Shown here: positions 1-5,422 of the stretch, in pieces | Layout: each line of letters starts with the position of its first letter | Position numbering within the stretch: the first letter of the stretch is position 1 | Assembly: GCA_031263625.1 (NCBI GenBank) | Contig: JAISFK010000245.1 | Location: forward strand, 1-7,217 | DNA from: Clostridiales bacterium | GTDB lineage: Bacteria; Bacillota; Clostridia; WRLR01 | Reading direction: 5' to 3' | DNA length: 7,217 bases | The notes under the pieces: model-generated | Seen by the model: only the letters and a program-made list of their open reading frames with translations | What the model was told of the DNA's origin: nothing | Database searches by the model: none | Position numbers and translations under genes: made by a program

Positions 1-1079
1 CATTCCAGCAGCTCGGCAAGCAGCTCGGCCGGCAGCGCCGTCGGCGTGCCGCCCCCGATGTACAGCGCCGCCAGCCTGCGCCGGCGCGCCTTCACGTATT
101 CCGCGAGAAACGCGATCTCCCGCTTCAGCGCGGACAGATACGGCTTCGCGTATGCGCCCGCCTTATTGAACGCGTCGGACGGAAACGAGCAGTACGCGCA
201 TTTCGTCCTGCAAAACGGTATGCCGACGTACAGCGCCGCGTCAGCCGGCCCCGCGCTGTCCAGGACATGCCTCTCGCTGCGGGCCACCGAAACGCACAGC
301 CTGGCTTTATGCTCCGAAACGTCGTACCGATCCGCCAGATACGACACGGCCTCCCGCTCGGACGCGCCGCCCGCCATCAAGTCCGCCGCCTTCTTCACCG
401 GCCTGACGCCGACCAGCGCCCCCCAGGGCGGGACGGCGCGCGCGCGGGCTTTGAGCCGCCTGTATACCAGCATTTTCAGCGCGTATCTGCCGCCGTCCGG
501 CTCGCCGCCGAAAGCCGCCCCTGCCGCCTCAACGGTCGCACCAGTCCCAGCCACCTCGACCGTCGCTTCGGCAAGCGTCGCATCGGCGGCCGTCGCCCCA
601 GCCTCAGTCCCAGCTTCATTCCCAGCCCCTGCCGCCGCCTCTGAAAGCGCCTCCGCGCGCGCCGCCGCCCCAGCCGCCGCCTCGCGCGCCGCTTCGGAAG
701 CCGCCGGCCCGCTGAAAACAAACGTGACCTCAAAGCTGCCATCGCGCGCGCCGGCAATCAGCGCGTCCGTGCCTGGCGGGAAGCGCTCCCCCGCGCCGGC
801 AGCCCCCGCTCCTTCGCCAACAGCCCCAACATCCGCAACGGGCTCGCCAGCCTTGGCGGGCGGCAAAACGGCCCCGGCGCCCGCAACAAGCTCGCCAGTC
901 CCGGCGCCCGCAACGGCTTCGACGGGCGGCGCAACGCCCCCTGCACCCGCAATGGCCTCGGCGCCCGCGCAAAACTCTATGCCGCCGCCATAGAACAGCT
1001 TTGCCATGTCGTATATGTCGCTTCGGTACTTCTGCATCGCCGCGGGCAGAAACACGAGGATGCGCCGCGCCGCGGTCAT
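1..1079 (-). CDS. hemZ: HemZ, oxygen-independent coproporphyrinogen dehydrogenase-type radical SAM protein (5' part; runs off left edge)
   Basis: This radical SAM enzyme of the HemN/HemZ family is thought to oxidise coproporphyrinogen III to protoporphyrinogen IX without oxygen, in the cytoplasm. The window holds 359 codons. Visible features are the N-terminal HemZ segment (residues 1-37, including SDIYDMAKLFYGGG), the PWGALVGVRP block (W219; HemZ usually has PWGTLTGIRPTK), the [4Fe-4S] motif CRTKCAYC at Cys290, Cys294 and Cys297, and the SAM-binding GGGTPT at 342-347. The cysteine motif lies more than 100 residues later than I would expect, because two Ala/Gly/Glu-rich inserts (about 38-111 and 125-196) interrupt the N-terminal domain. 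The ATG at 1079 overlaps the TGA of the upstream MBL gene (ATGA), so translation is probably coupled; the nearest AGGAG lies 21 bases upstream, too far to be a good ribosome site. The C-terminus lies outside the window. The family call is firm; the exact substrate in this organism is inferred. Confidence 0.93.
   Translation of the reverse strand, partial: MTAARRILVFLPAAMQKYRSDIYDMAKLFYGGGIEFCAGAEAIAGAGGVAPPVEAVAGAGTGELVAGAGAVLPPAKAGEPVADVGAVGEGAGAAGAGERFPPGTDALIAGARDGSFEVTFVFSGPAASEAAREAAAGAAARAEALSEAAAGAGNEAGTEAGATAADATLAEATVEVAGTGATVEAAGAAFGGEPDGGRYALKMLVYRRLKARARAVPPWGALVGVRPVKKAADLMAGGASEREAVSYLADRYDVSEHKARLCVSVARSERHVLDSAGPADAALYVGIPFCRTKCAYCSFPSDAFNKAGAYAKPYLSALKREIAFLAEYVKARRRRLAALYIGGGTPTALPAELLAELLE
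492..707 (-). repeat. Low-complexity insert 2 inside hemZ (about residues 125-196)
   Basis: This second in-frame Ala/Gly/Glu/Thr-rich block lies between FVFSG (residues 120-124) and GGRYALKMLVYRRL (from about 196), which leads into the conserved PWGALVGVRP motif. It is built of variations on GAG, GCG, GGG and ACT codons (for example EAAREAAAGAAAR, NEAGTEAGATAADAT). It probably forms a flexible or helical surface loop in the N-terminal HemZ-specific domain, away from the radical SAM barrel. Confidence 0.8.
747..968 (-). repeat. Low-complexity insert 1 inside hemZ (about residues 38-111)
   Basis: This in-frame stretch encodes an Ala/Gly/Val/Pro/Glu-rich peptide between the conserved GGGIEFC segment and SFEVTFVFSG. 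At DNA level it contains imperfect tandem repeats. A 15-base word (CCCGGCGCCCGCAAC on the plus strand) occurs exactly at 873-887 and 900-914, and CGCAAC...CTCGCCAG recurs near 835-850 and 883-898. HemZ relatives have only a short loop here, as far as I recall. It keeps the frame and has no stop codon, so it is probably translated. Confidence 0.8.
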
Positions 1080-1696
1080 GTCGCCAAAAATGGGTTCGTT
1101 CTCCTCTCGTCCCCCACGGTCGTCTGGAAGCCGTGCCCCGGATATATGCCGACGCCGTCGCCAAGGCGCATGATCCTGCCCTCTATCGACGCGATCAGCT
1201 GCCCGAAATCGCCGCCGCCCAAGTCAGTCCTGCCGACAGAGCCCTTAAAAATGGTGTCGCCGCTGAAAAGCGCCTCGCCGGACAGTATGCATATGCCGCC
1301 CGGCGTGTGCCCCGGCGTGTGGATAATCGCAAATTCGGCGCCGCCCGCCCTGACCGTCTGGCCGTCCGCGAGCAGGCTGTCCGGCGGCAAGAGCGCCTTG
1401 GGCGGGCCAAAAAGCACGGAGCCGTTCAGCACGGGGTCGGACATCGCCCTCGCGTCGGCGGCGTGTATGGCCGCCCCAATCCCGTATTCGGCCCTGATCT
1501 CGTCAACGTGCTCGATGTGGTCGAAATGGCAGTGCGTCAAAAGTATCATGACGGGCTTCATGCCCGACTTGCCCACCATCCTGCGTATGTCGCCGGCATT
1601 GGCCCCGGCGTCTATGATAACCCCGGCCTCGCCGTCCCCGGCTATGTACGAGTTGGACACGCCAACCCCGGAGCTCACCTTGTGTATGACAAGCAT
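1076..1696 (-). CDS. Metallo-beta-lactamase-fold hydrolase, glyoxalase II-like (GloB/YcbL type)
   Basis: This is a single-domain MBL-fold metallohydrolase of 206 residues. It shows the complete metal-binding set: THCHFDH (His55, His57, Asp59, His60), HTPGHTPG (His130), FSGDTIF (Asp147) and YPGHG (His188). The SVGRTDL segment and the closing ERRTNPFL are typical of the short glyoxalase-II-like family. That family lacks the C-terminal HAGH substrate domain, so the natural substrate (a thioester such as S-lactoyl-thiol, or something else) is not fixed by sequence. I chose the ATG at 1696 because homologues start close to MLVIHKV and GGGAAGG sits 8 bases upstream. An upstream in-frame ATG at 1765 would add 23 Ala/Gly/Lys-rich residues but lies inside a tandem repeat. 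Its stop overlaps the hemZ start (ATGA). This neighbour of dtd and hemZ is common in clostridia. Confidence 0.92.
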   Translation of the reverse strand: MLVIHKVSSGVGVSNSYIAGDGEAGVIIDAGANAGDIRRMVGKSGMKPVMILLTHCHFDHIEHVDEIRAEYGIGAAIHAADARAMSDPVLNGSVLFGPPKALLPPDSLLADGQTVRAGGAEFAIIHTPGHTPGGICILSGEALFSGDTIFKGSVGRTDLGGGDFGQLIASIEGRIMRLGDGVGIYPGHGFQTTVGDERRTNPFLAT

Positions 1697-1747
1697 CGCA
1701 ACCGCCTTCCCCGCCCCCGGCGCCTTTCCAGCCCCGGCGCCACTTAG

Positions 1748-1834
1748 GCGCCGTTTCAATGCCATCCCTGCGCCGCTTCAATGCCATCCCGGCGCCGTTT
1801 CAATGCGTCTCTGCGCCGCTTCAATGCCTTTCCG
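1748..1834 (-). repeat. Four-copy ~22-bp tandem repeat filling the dtd-MBL gap
   Basis: Four head-to-tail units start at 1748, 1770, 1792 and 1813 (lengths 22, 22, 21, 22). The plus-strand consensus is close to GCGCCGYTTCAATGCCATCC, and a fifth partial GCGC follows at 1835, just before the dtd stop codon. Units alternate GTTTC and GCTTC. On the transcribed minus strand, units 1 and 2 carry ATGGCATTGAARCGGCGC, so each supplies an ATG (1765 and 1787) in a different frame. The array lies between the dtd stop and the MBL start and would be part of the polycistronic mRNA. No function is known to me. Confidence 0.9.
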
Positions 1835-1837
1835 GCG

Positions 1838-2284
1838 CTACGGCTTTTTTGAGTCGATGATCAGCGTGACAGGGCCGTCGTTTTCAATCAGCACCTTCAT
1901 GTCGGCCCTGAACTCGCCCGTTTCGACGCGCACCCCGCCGCCGCCGCACGCCAGCACGAACTTCTCGTACAGGCCCCGCGCGGATTCCTGCGGCATGGAG
2001 GCCGCGAACGACGGCCGGTTGCCCTTCGCGCAGTCCCCGTAGAGAGTGAACTGCGATATGACGAGCAGCTCCCCGGCGACATCTTGGACGCTCAGGTTCA
2101 TCTTGCCGCCGCCGTCCTCAAAAACGCGCAGGCCCAGCACCTTTCTGGCAAGCCACTCCGCGTCGCGCTCCGTGTCGCCCAGCCCGATCCCCACGAGCAC
2201 GTTCAGGCCCGCGCCTATGCGCCCCCGCACATGCCCGCCGACGGACACTTCCGAGCGCGCGACGCGCTGGACCACCGCCCTCAC
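1838..2284 (-). CDS. dtd: D-aminoacyl-tRNA deacylase (Dtd)
   Basis: Dtd is a cytoplasmic homodimeric proofreading enzyme that hydrolyses D-aminoacyl-tRNAs (and glycyl-tRNA-Ala in studied members), recycling the tRNA. The 148-residue product is the normal family length. It begins with RAVVQRVARSEVSV and carries the conserved SQFTLYGD (Ser77-Asp84), NRPSF (89-93) and the C-terminal NDGPVT, whose Gly137-Pro138 is the cross-subunit Gly-cisPro motif that enforces D-chirality. The usual TGxFGA stretch reads TGEFRA here (Arg126 where Gly is common). I place the start at the GTG at 2284, preceded by GGGTGG, because the family begins M-R-A-V-V-Q-R. The frame stays open upstream to a GTG at 2536, which would add 84 low-complexity residues. 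It sits between rel and the MBL gene, as in many Firmicutes. Confidence 0.94.
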   Translation of the reverse strand: MRAVVQRVARSEVSVGGHVRGRIGAGLNVLVGIGLGDTERDAEWLARKVLGLRVFEDGGGKMNLSVQDVAGELLVISQFTLYGDCAKGNRPSFAASMPQESARGLYEKFVLACGGGGVRVETGEFRADMKVLIENDGPVTLIIDSKKP

Positions 2285-2444
2285 GCTTCCACCCGGCCGC
2301 TTCCCGCTCCCGATCCCGCGCTCCCGTTCGCCCGTTCGCTTACCGTTCCCGCTCCCGCGCCCATGCCCCTGCTCCCGCTCGCCCGGCGGCTTCTCGCTCC
2401 CGCGCCTATGTTCCCGCCACTGCCCGTCCGGCCGCCCGCCGCTC

Positions 2445-2466
2445 CCATTTCCATTTCCATTTCCAT
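2445..2466 (-). repeat. Hexamer microsatellite (CCATTT)3.7
   Basis: Three perfect CCATTT units and a partial CCAT follow one another on the plus strand (ATGGAA/GGAAAT phase on the minus strand). In the dtd frame this reads as Gly-Asn repeats. The hexamer period preserves reading frame on expansion or contraction. Confidence 0.9.
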
Positions 2467-2525
2467 GCCCGCGCTCGCCATGCTCATGGCCATCCTTTTC
2501 AAGTCTTGGATTCAAACGGCGCCCC

Positions 2526-2566
2526 GCCTTATGCACTGGTCGCCAACCGCCCCGCCTAGTCGCCGC
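2526..2566 (-). repeat. Direct repeat, copy distal to rel
   Basis: The first 20 bases (GCCTTATGCACTGGTCGCCA on the plus strand, 2526-2545) are identical to 2636-2655. The following CCGCCCCGCCTAG and CGCCGC blocks also match, with a 4-base gap and one substitution. The two copies lie 110 bp apart. This copy contains the GTG that could start an extended Dtd. Confidence 0.9.
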
Positions 2567-2635
2567 CTGGCCGCCGTCAGCCAGCCGCGCCCGCTTTGCG
2601 CCATGGCCGCCGCCACCGTGCGCCCCGCCCTGTCT

Positions 2636-2680
2636 GCCTTATGCACTGGTCGCCAGCCAGCCGCCCCGCCTAGCCGCCGC
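2636..2680 (-). repeat. Direct repeat, copy overlapping the rel stop codon
   Basis: This is the partner of the repeat at 2526-2566. It includes the rel stop codon (TAG, 2670-2672) and the last Gly codons, so the distal copy looks like a duplicated rel tail. Compared with the distal copy it has four additional bases (around 2656-2660). Confidence 0.9.
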
Positions 2681-5105
2681 GCGTCACATTCAGCACGCTC
2701 TCCACGCCGTTGAAGCGCTTTATGATGGCCTCCAGCTGCGCCTTGTCGCTTATCTCAAGCGTCAGCCTGATCATCGCGAAGTTGTCCCTGGAGCTGCGGG
2801 CGTTGACCGCTATGAGCGGTATCTTGGACGCGCTGATGATGTTCGTGACGTCCGACAGCAGGGCCTGCCGATCCTTGGCCACGATCGAGATGTTCGCCGG
2901 ATACGCCTTGTCCGCGCCCTCGTACCACGAAACCTCCACCAGCCTGTTCGTGTCGTCCACGCCGGCGCTGGCGTTCACGCAGTCCGCCCTGTGGACGGAC
3001 ACGCCCCGCGCCCGCGTGACGTACCCAATGATGGGATCGCCCGGCACGGGGTTGCAGCAGCGCGACAGGCGCACGAGGCAGTTGTCGATCCCCTTGACCA
3101 GTATCCCGCTCTCCGGCGGCGCCTTCCGCTCCCGCTCCTTCGCGGCCTTCTGCGCGTCTTTGGCGTCCTGCTGCTGCAGCTGCTGCTGGGCGAGCTGCTG
3201 CTCCACCGTGCCGAGCTGCTGCTCCGCCCTGTGCTCCTGGCGGTACTCCTCCGCAAGCTTGAGCACTATCTTGTTCGCGGATATGCCCTCATACCCGATC
3301 GCCGAATAGGCGTCGTCCAGCGAGTTGAAGTTGTAGCGGGCGAGCACCTTCTGGATCCACTCCGGCCTGAACAGCTGCGCCGGCGCGTACCCTAAGCGCC
3401 TCAGCTCCCTTTCGGCAAGCTCCTTGCCGCGCACGATGTTCTCGTCGCGGTTCTCCCGCTTGAACCACTGCTTGATCTTGCTCTTGGCCTGGCTGCTCTT
3501 GACGATGTCCAGCCAGTCGCGGCTCGGCCCGTGCACCGTTGACGAGGTGATGATCTCGACAATGTCGCCGTTCTGGAGCGTGTGCGAGATGGGGACGATG
3601 CGGCCGTTCACGCGGGCGCCGTTCAGCCTGTTGCCTATCGCGCTGTGGACCCTGTACGCGAAGTCGATCGGCGTGCTGCCGATGGGCATGTCGTACACGT
3701 CGCCCTTTGGCGTGAACACGAACACCTCGTCGGCAAAGAGGTCTATCTTCAGGCTCTCCACGAAATCGCCGGCGTCCTGGAGATCCCGCTGCCAGTCGAT
3801 CAGCTGCCTGAGCCAGGCCAGCTTCTGGTCGTTGTCGCTGAGCGCGAGGCCGCTGGCGTCCATGGCGCCCTCCCTGCCGCCGGGGCCGCCATCCCTGCCG
3901 GGCGCGCCGGCCTCCGTGCCCCCCGCGCCGCCGTCCTTGCGTTCCGGGCCGCCGTCGCCGGCGCCCGCCCTGCCGCCCGCCGCGCCTTCCCTGCCGCCGT
4001 CGCGGCCAGCCGCCCTGCTCCCGCCGCGGCCGGCCGCGCCGCCCTCCTTGCCCCCCTGCCTGGCGCCATAATTTTCCTTGTAACGCCAATGCGCCGCGAT
4101 GCCAAACTCGGCAACGCGGTGCATGTCCCATGTCCTTATCTGAACCTCGAACGGCGTCCCCGAGTCGCCGATCAGCGTGGTGTGCAGCGACTGGTACTGG
4201 TTGTGCTTGGGCATCGCGATGTAGTCCTTGAAGCGGCCCGGTATCGGCTTGTATTCCTCGTGAACCTTCCCGAGCGCCGTGTAGCACTCGCTGACGAGGC
4301 CCACGATAATGCGTATCGCGAATATGTCGTATATCTGGTCAACCGTCTTGCCCTGCATCTTCATCTTTTTATATATGCTGTACAGGTGCTTCATGCGGTA
4401 CTCGATGCTGGCGTTGATGCCTATGTCCGACAGCTTGCTCTCGATCATCCGGGCTATGTCGGCGACGGGCGCCTCGCGCTCGCACCAGTTTTCCGACAGC
4501 TCGTTGACGAGCATGTCGTGCTCCAGGGGCTCCATGTACTTGAAGCACAGATCCTCGAGCTCGCTCTGCAGCTTGAATATGCCGAGCCTGTTGGCGAGCG
4601 GCGCGTAAATCTCCAGCGTCTCCTTGGCCTTCTGGCGGCGGTGCGCCTCCGGCATGTCGATCATCGTGCGCATGTTGTGGAGCCTGTCCGCCAGCTTGAT
4701 GAGTATGACGCGGATGTCCTTCGACATGGCGAGGAACATCTTGCGGATGTTCTCCGCCTGCTGCTCCTCCTTGGTCGTGTACGGGATCTTGTCGAGCTTC
4801 GTCACGCCGTCCACAATGCGCATGACCTCGTCGCCAAACGTCTCGGACAGCTTTTCGAGCGTCACGGACGTGTCCTCCACGACGTCGTGCAGCAGGCCGG
4901 CGATGATCGAGCCGGCGTCCAGCTCCAGCTCAGCGAGGATGATCGCGACGTGCAGCGGGTGCATGATGTACGGCTCGCCGGAAACGCGCACCTGGCCCTC
5001 GTGGGCCGTCCTGGCGAAGCTGAATGCGGCGTCGAGCAGGGCGAAGTCAAACCCCGCGTTATATTTTTTTATGCGCGAAACTAGCCTTTCGTATTCCTCC
5101 TGCAC
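2670..5105 (-). CDS. relA: Bifunctional (p)ppGpp synthetase/hydrolase Rel (RelA/SpoT homologue)
   Basis: Long Rel enzymes make (p)ppGpp from ATP and GDP/GTP on starved ribosomes and degrade it otherwise. The 811 residues show, in order: HD hydrolase (His49, His73-Asp74, Glu77-Asp78, Asp140, Asn144, all intact); synthetase (Asp260, RFKD at 291-294, YQSLHTT, Glu320); TGS (about 454-520); a helical region; zinc-finger-like domain (Cys676, Cys683, Cys684, His705, Cys709); and ACT (about 735-811). RFKD is the RxKD signature of bifunctional Rel, not the ExDD of monofunctional RelA. Length exceeds the usual ~730 because of a Gly/Arg-rich insert (about 348-416) between synthetase and TGS, plus a Gln-rich segment (629-646). 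The GTG start at 5105 has a strong ribosome site, GGGGAGGT, 7 bases upstream. It has its own promoter. Both activities are predicted to be functional. Confidence 0.97.
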   Translation of the reverse strand: MQEEYERLVSRIKKYNAGFDFALLDAAFSFARTAHEGQVRVSGEPYIMHPLHVAIILAELELDAGSIIAGLLHDVVEDTSVTLEKLSETFGDEVMRIVDGVTKLDKIPYTTKEEQQAENIRKMFLAMSKDIRVILIKLADRLHNMRTMIDMPEAHRRQKAKETLEIYAPLANRLGIFKLQSELEDLCFKYMEPLEHDMLVNELSENWCEREAPVADIARMIESKLSDIGINASIEYRMKHLYSIYKKMKMQGKTVDQIYDIFAIRIIVGLVSECYTALGKVHEEYKPIPGRFKDYIAMPKHNQYQSLHTTLIGDSGTPFEVQIRTWDMHRVAEFGIAAHWRYKENYGARQGGKEGGAAGRGGSRAAGRDGGREGAAGGRAGAGDGGPERKDGGAGGTEAGAPGRDGGPGGREGAMDASGLALSDNDQKLAWLRQLIDWQRDLQDAGDFVESLKIDLFADEVFVFTPKGDVYDMPIGSTPIDFAYRVHSAIGNRLNGARVNGRIVPISHTLQNGDIVEIITSSTVHGPSRDWLDIVKSSQAKSKIKQWFKRENRDENIVRGKELAERELRRLGYAPAQLFRPEWIQKVLARYNFNSLDDAYSAIGYEGISANKIVLKLAEEYRQEHRAEQQLGTVEQQLAQQQLQQQDAKDAQKAAKERERKAPPESGILVKGIDNCLVRLSRCCNPVPGDPIIGYVTRARGVSVHRADCVNASAGVDDTNRLVEVSWYEGADKAYPANISIVAKDRQALLSDVTNIISASKIPLIAVNARSSRDNFAMIRLTLEISDKAQLEAIIKRFNGVESVLNVTRGG
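3168..3221 (-). repeat. Gln-rich (CAG) tract in Rel
   Basis: Residues about 629-646 contain runs of CAG codons (QQ, QQ, QQQ, QQQ) within the helical region before the zinc-finger-like domain, followed by an Ala/Lys/Glu-rich charged helix (DAKDAQKAAKERER). This is a small trinucleotide-repeat expansion of the same general kind as the other repeats in the locus. Confidence 0.8.
3858..4066 (-). repeat. Gly/Arg-rich low-complexity insert in Rel between synthetase and TGS domains
   Basis: About 69 codons (residues ~348-416) of Gly, Ala, Arg, Glu and Asp follow the conserved AAHWRYKE and precede DNDQKLAWLRQLIDW. In typical Rel proteins only a few residues separate these motifs. The DNA is built from near-repeats of GGCGGCAGGGA and GACGGCGGC. 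The insert lies in the interdomain linker, where extra length is likely to be tolerated. It is extremely GC-rich compared with the flanking rel sequence. Confidence 0.88.
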
Positions 5106-5151
5106 GGCGCCGACCTCCCCTCATGCCGCGATTGCGCGAGAGCGGCCGCGC

Positions 5152-5173
5152 CGGCGGGCAGCAAAGCCCGCCG
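5152..5173 (-). promoter_or_regulatory. GC-rich hairpin in the rel 5' leader
   Basis: A perfect 8-bp stem (5152-5159 with 5166-5173, GGCGGGC/GCCCGCC core) with a 6-base loop lies in the predicted ~97-base leader between the rel promoter and GTG. No U-tract follows on the minus strand, so it is not a terminator. It could stabilise the leader or affect translation, but no function is shown. Confidence 0.5.
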
Positions 5174-5208
5174 CGGCCCAAACGCGCCCGGCAGCGTATA
5201 TTGAGCGT

Positions 5209-5237
5209 AGTATAGCATATTATGCCGATGTTGACAA
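5209..5237 (-). promoter_or_regulatory. Sigma-A-type promoter for rel (extended -10)
   Basis: On the minus strand, TTGTCA (5232-5237) is followed after exactly 17 bases by TATACT (5209-5214), preceded by TGC as an extended -10. Both hexamers differ from consensus by one base. Transcription should start near 5202, giving a leader of about 97 bases before the rel GTG at 5105. Confidence 0.8.
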
Positions 5238-5261
5238 TACGGCGAAAAATGCGGATCTGCG

Positions 5262-5320
5262 GCGAAAGCGCGAGAAAACGCGAGCGAAAAAGCGAAAAAG
5301 CGAGCGAAAAAGCGAGCGGG
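5262..5320. repeat. Short A-tract tandem repeat upstream of the rel promoter
   Basis: Units of GCGAGCGAAAAA and GCGAAAAA alternate (5280-5299, then 5300-5311 and a decayed GCGAGCGG). Including neighbouring A-tracts, runs of three to five A are centred near 5247, 5266, 5276, 5289, 5297, 5309 and 5327, often about one helical turn apart. The region sits just upstream of the rel -35 and upstream of the divergent ATPase promoter. Intrinsic DNA curvature is possible but unproven. Confidence 0.7.
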
Positions 5321-5344
5321 CTTCAAAAATATCTCATGTGATTT

Positions 5345-5370
5345 AGTGCAAATATTCATTCAAAAGCACT
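5345..5370. promoter_or_regulatory. Small inverted repeat next to the ATPase -35 (possible operator)
   Basis: AGTGC (5345-5349) and GCACT (5366-5370) form a 5-bp inverted repeat with a 16-base AT-rich centre. The right arm touches the predicted ATPase -35. It is short enough to be chance. Confidence 0.25.
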
Positions 5371-5398
5371 GGATATGCGCGCGACTATGTGTTATACT
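5370..5398 (+). promoter_or_regulatory. Predicted promoter of the ATPase gene
   Basis: TGGATA (5370-5375; four of six matches to TTGACA) and TATACT (5393-5398) are separated by 17 bases. Transcription would start near 5405, just before the AGAGGT ribosome site, giving a very short leader. Confidence 0.6.
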
Positions 5399-5422
5399 AA
5401 AAACACGAAAGAGGTCGAAGCC

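Larger units (their letters stand above)
2285..2669 (-). other. 385-bp low-complexity rel-dtd spacer, open in the dtd frame from 2536
   Basis: These genes usually lie close together, but here they are 385 bp apart. The stretch is a patchwork of simple sequence. There is a degenerate GGGAGC/GGGAACG-type minisatellite (about 2285-2420), a GGAAAT hexamer array (2445-2466) and a duplicated copy of the rel 3' end (2526-2566 versus 2636-2680). From a GTG at 2536 it is open in the dtd frame and would encode 84 Gly/Arg/Glu/Asn/His-rich residues (including HGNGNGNGSGG). This could be an N-terminal extension of Dtd like the inserts in Rel and HemZ, or an untranslated spacer kept open by high GC. I see no separate gene. 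Confidence 0.6.

Noticed and set aside
46..993. A 315-codon Pro/Ala/Ser-rich open frame on the plus strand
   Set aside because: It is antisense to hemZ, whose minus-strand frame carries the radical SAM and HemZ motifs. The frame is open only because the DNA is so GC-rich.
1697..1765. MBL gene start at the ATG at 1765
   Set aside because: It lies inside the tandem repeat and would add 23 Ala/Gly-rich residues absent from homologues. The ATG at 1696 has a good ribosome site and fits the family N-terminus.
1748..1834. Possible CRISPR array, because the minus-strand units contain ATTGAAAC, a common CRISPR repeat ending
   Set aside because: The units abut one another with a ~22-bp period, no unique spacers separate them, and no cas genes are seen. 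It is a simple tandem repeat.
2046..3395. A 449-codon plus-strand open frame spanning dtd, the spacer and rel
   Set aside because: It crosses two real minus-strand genes and a low-complexity spacer; Pro/Arg-rich composition indicates a GC-driven shadow.
3582..5084. A 500-codon open frame on the plus strand
   Set aside because: It mirrors the rel gene, which has every expected domain and catalytic residue. The plus-strand translation has no recognisable motif and is Arg/Val/Leu/His biased, as expected of an antisense shadow.
5375..5422. ATPase start at the ATG at 5375
   Set aside because: It precedes the predicted -10 element and has no ribosome site. The ATG at 5423 follows AGAGGT at proper spacing and matches the family start.
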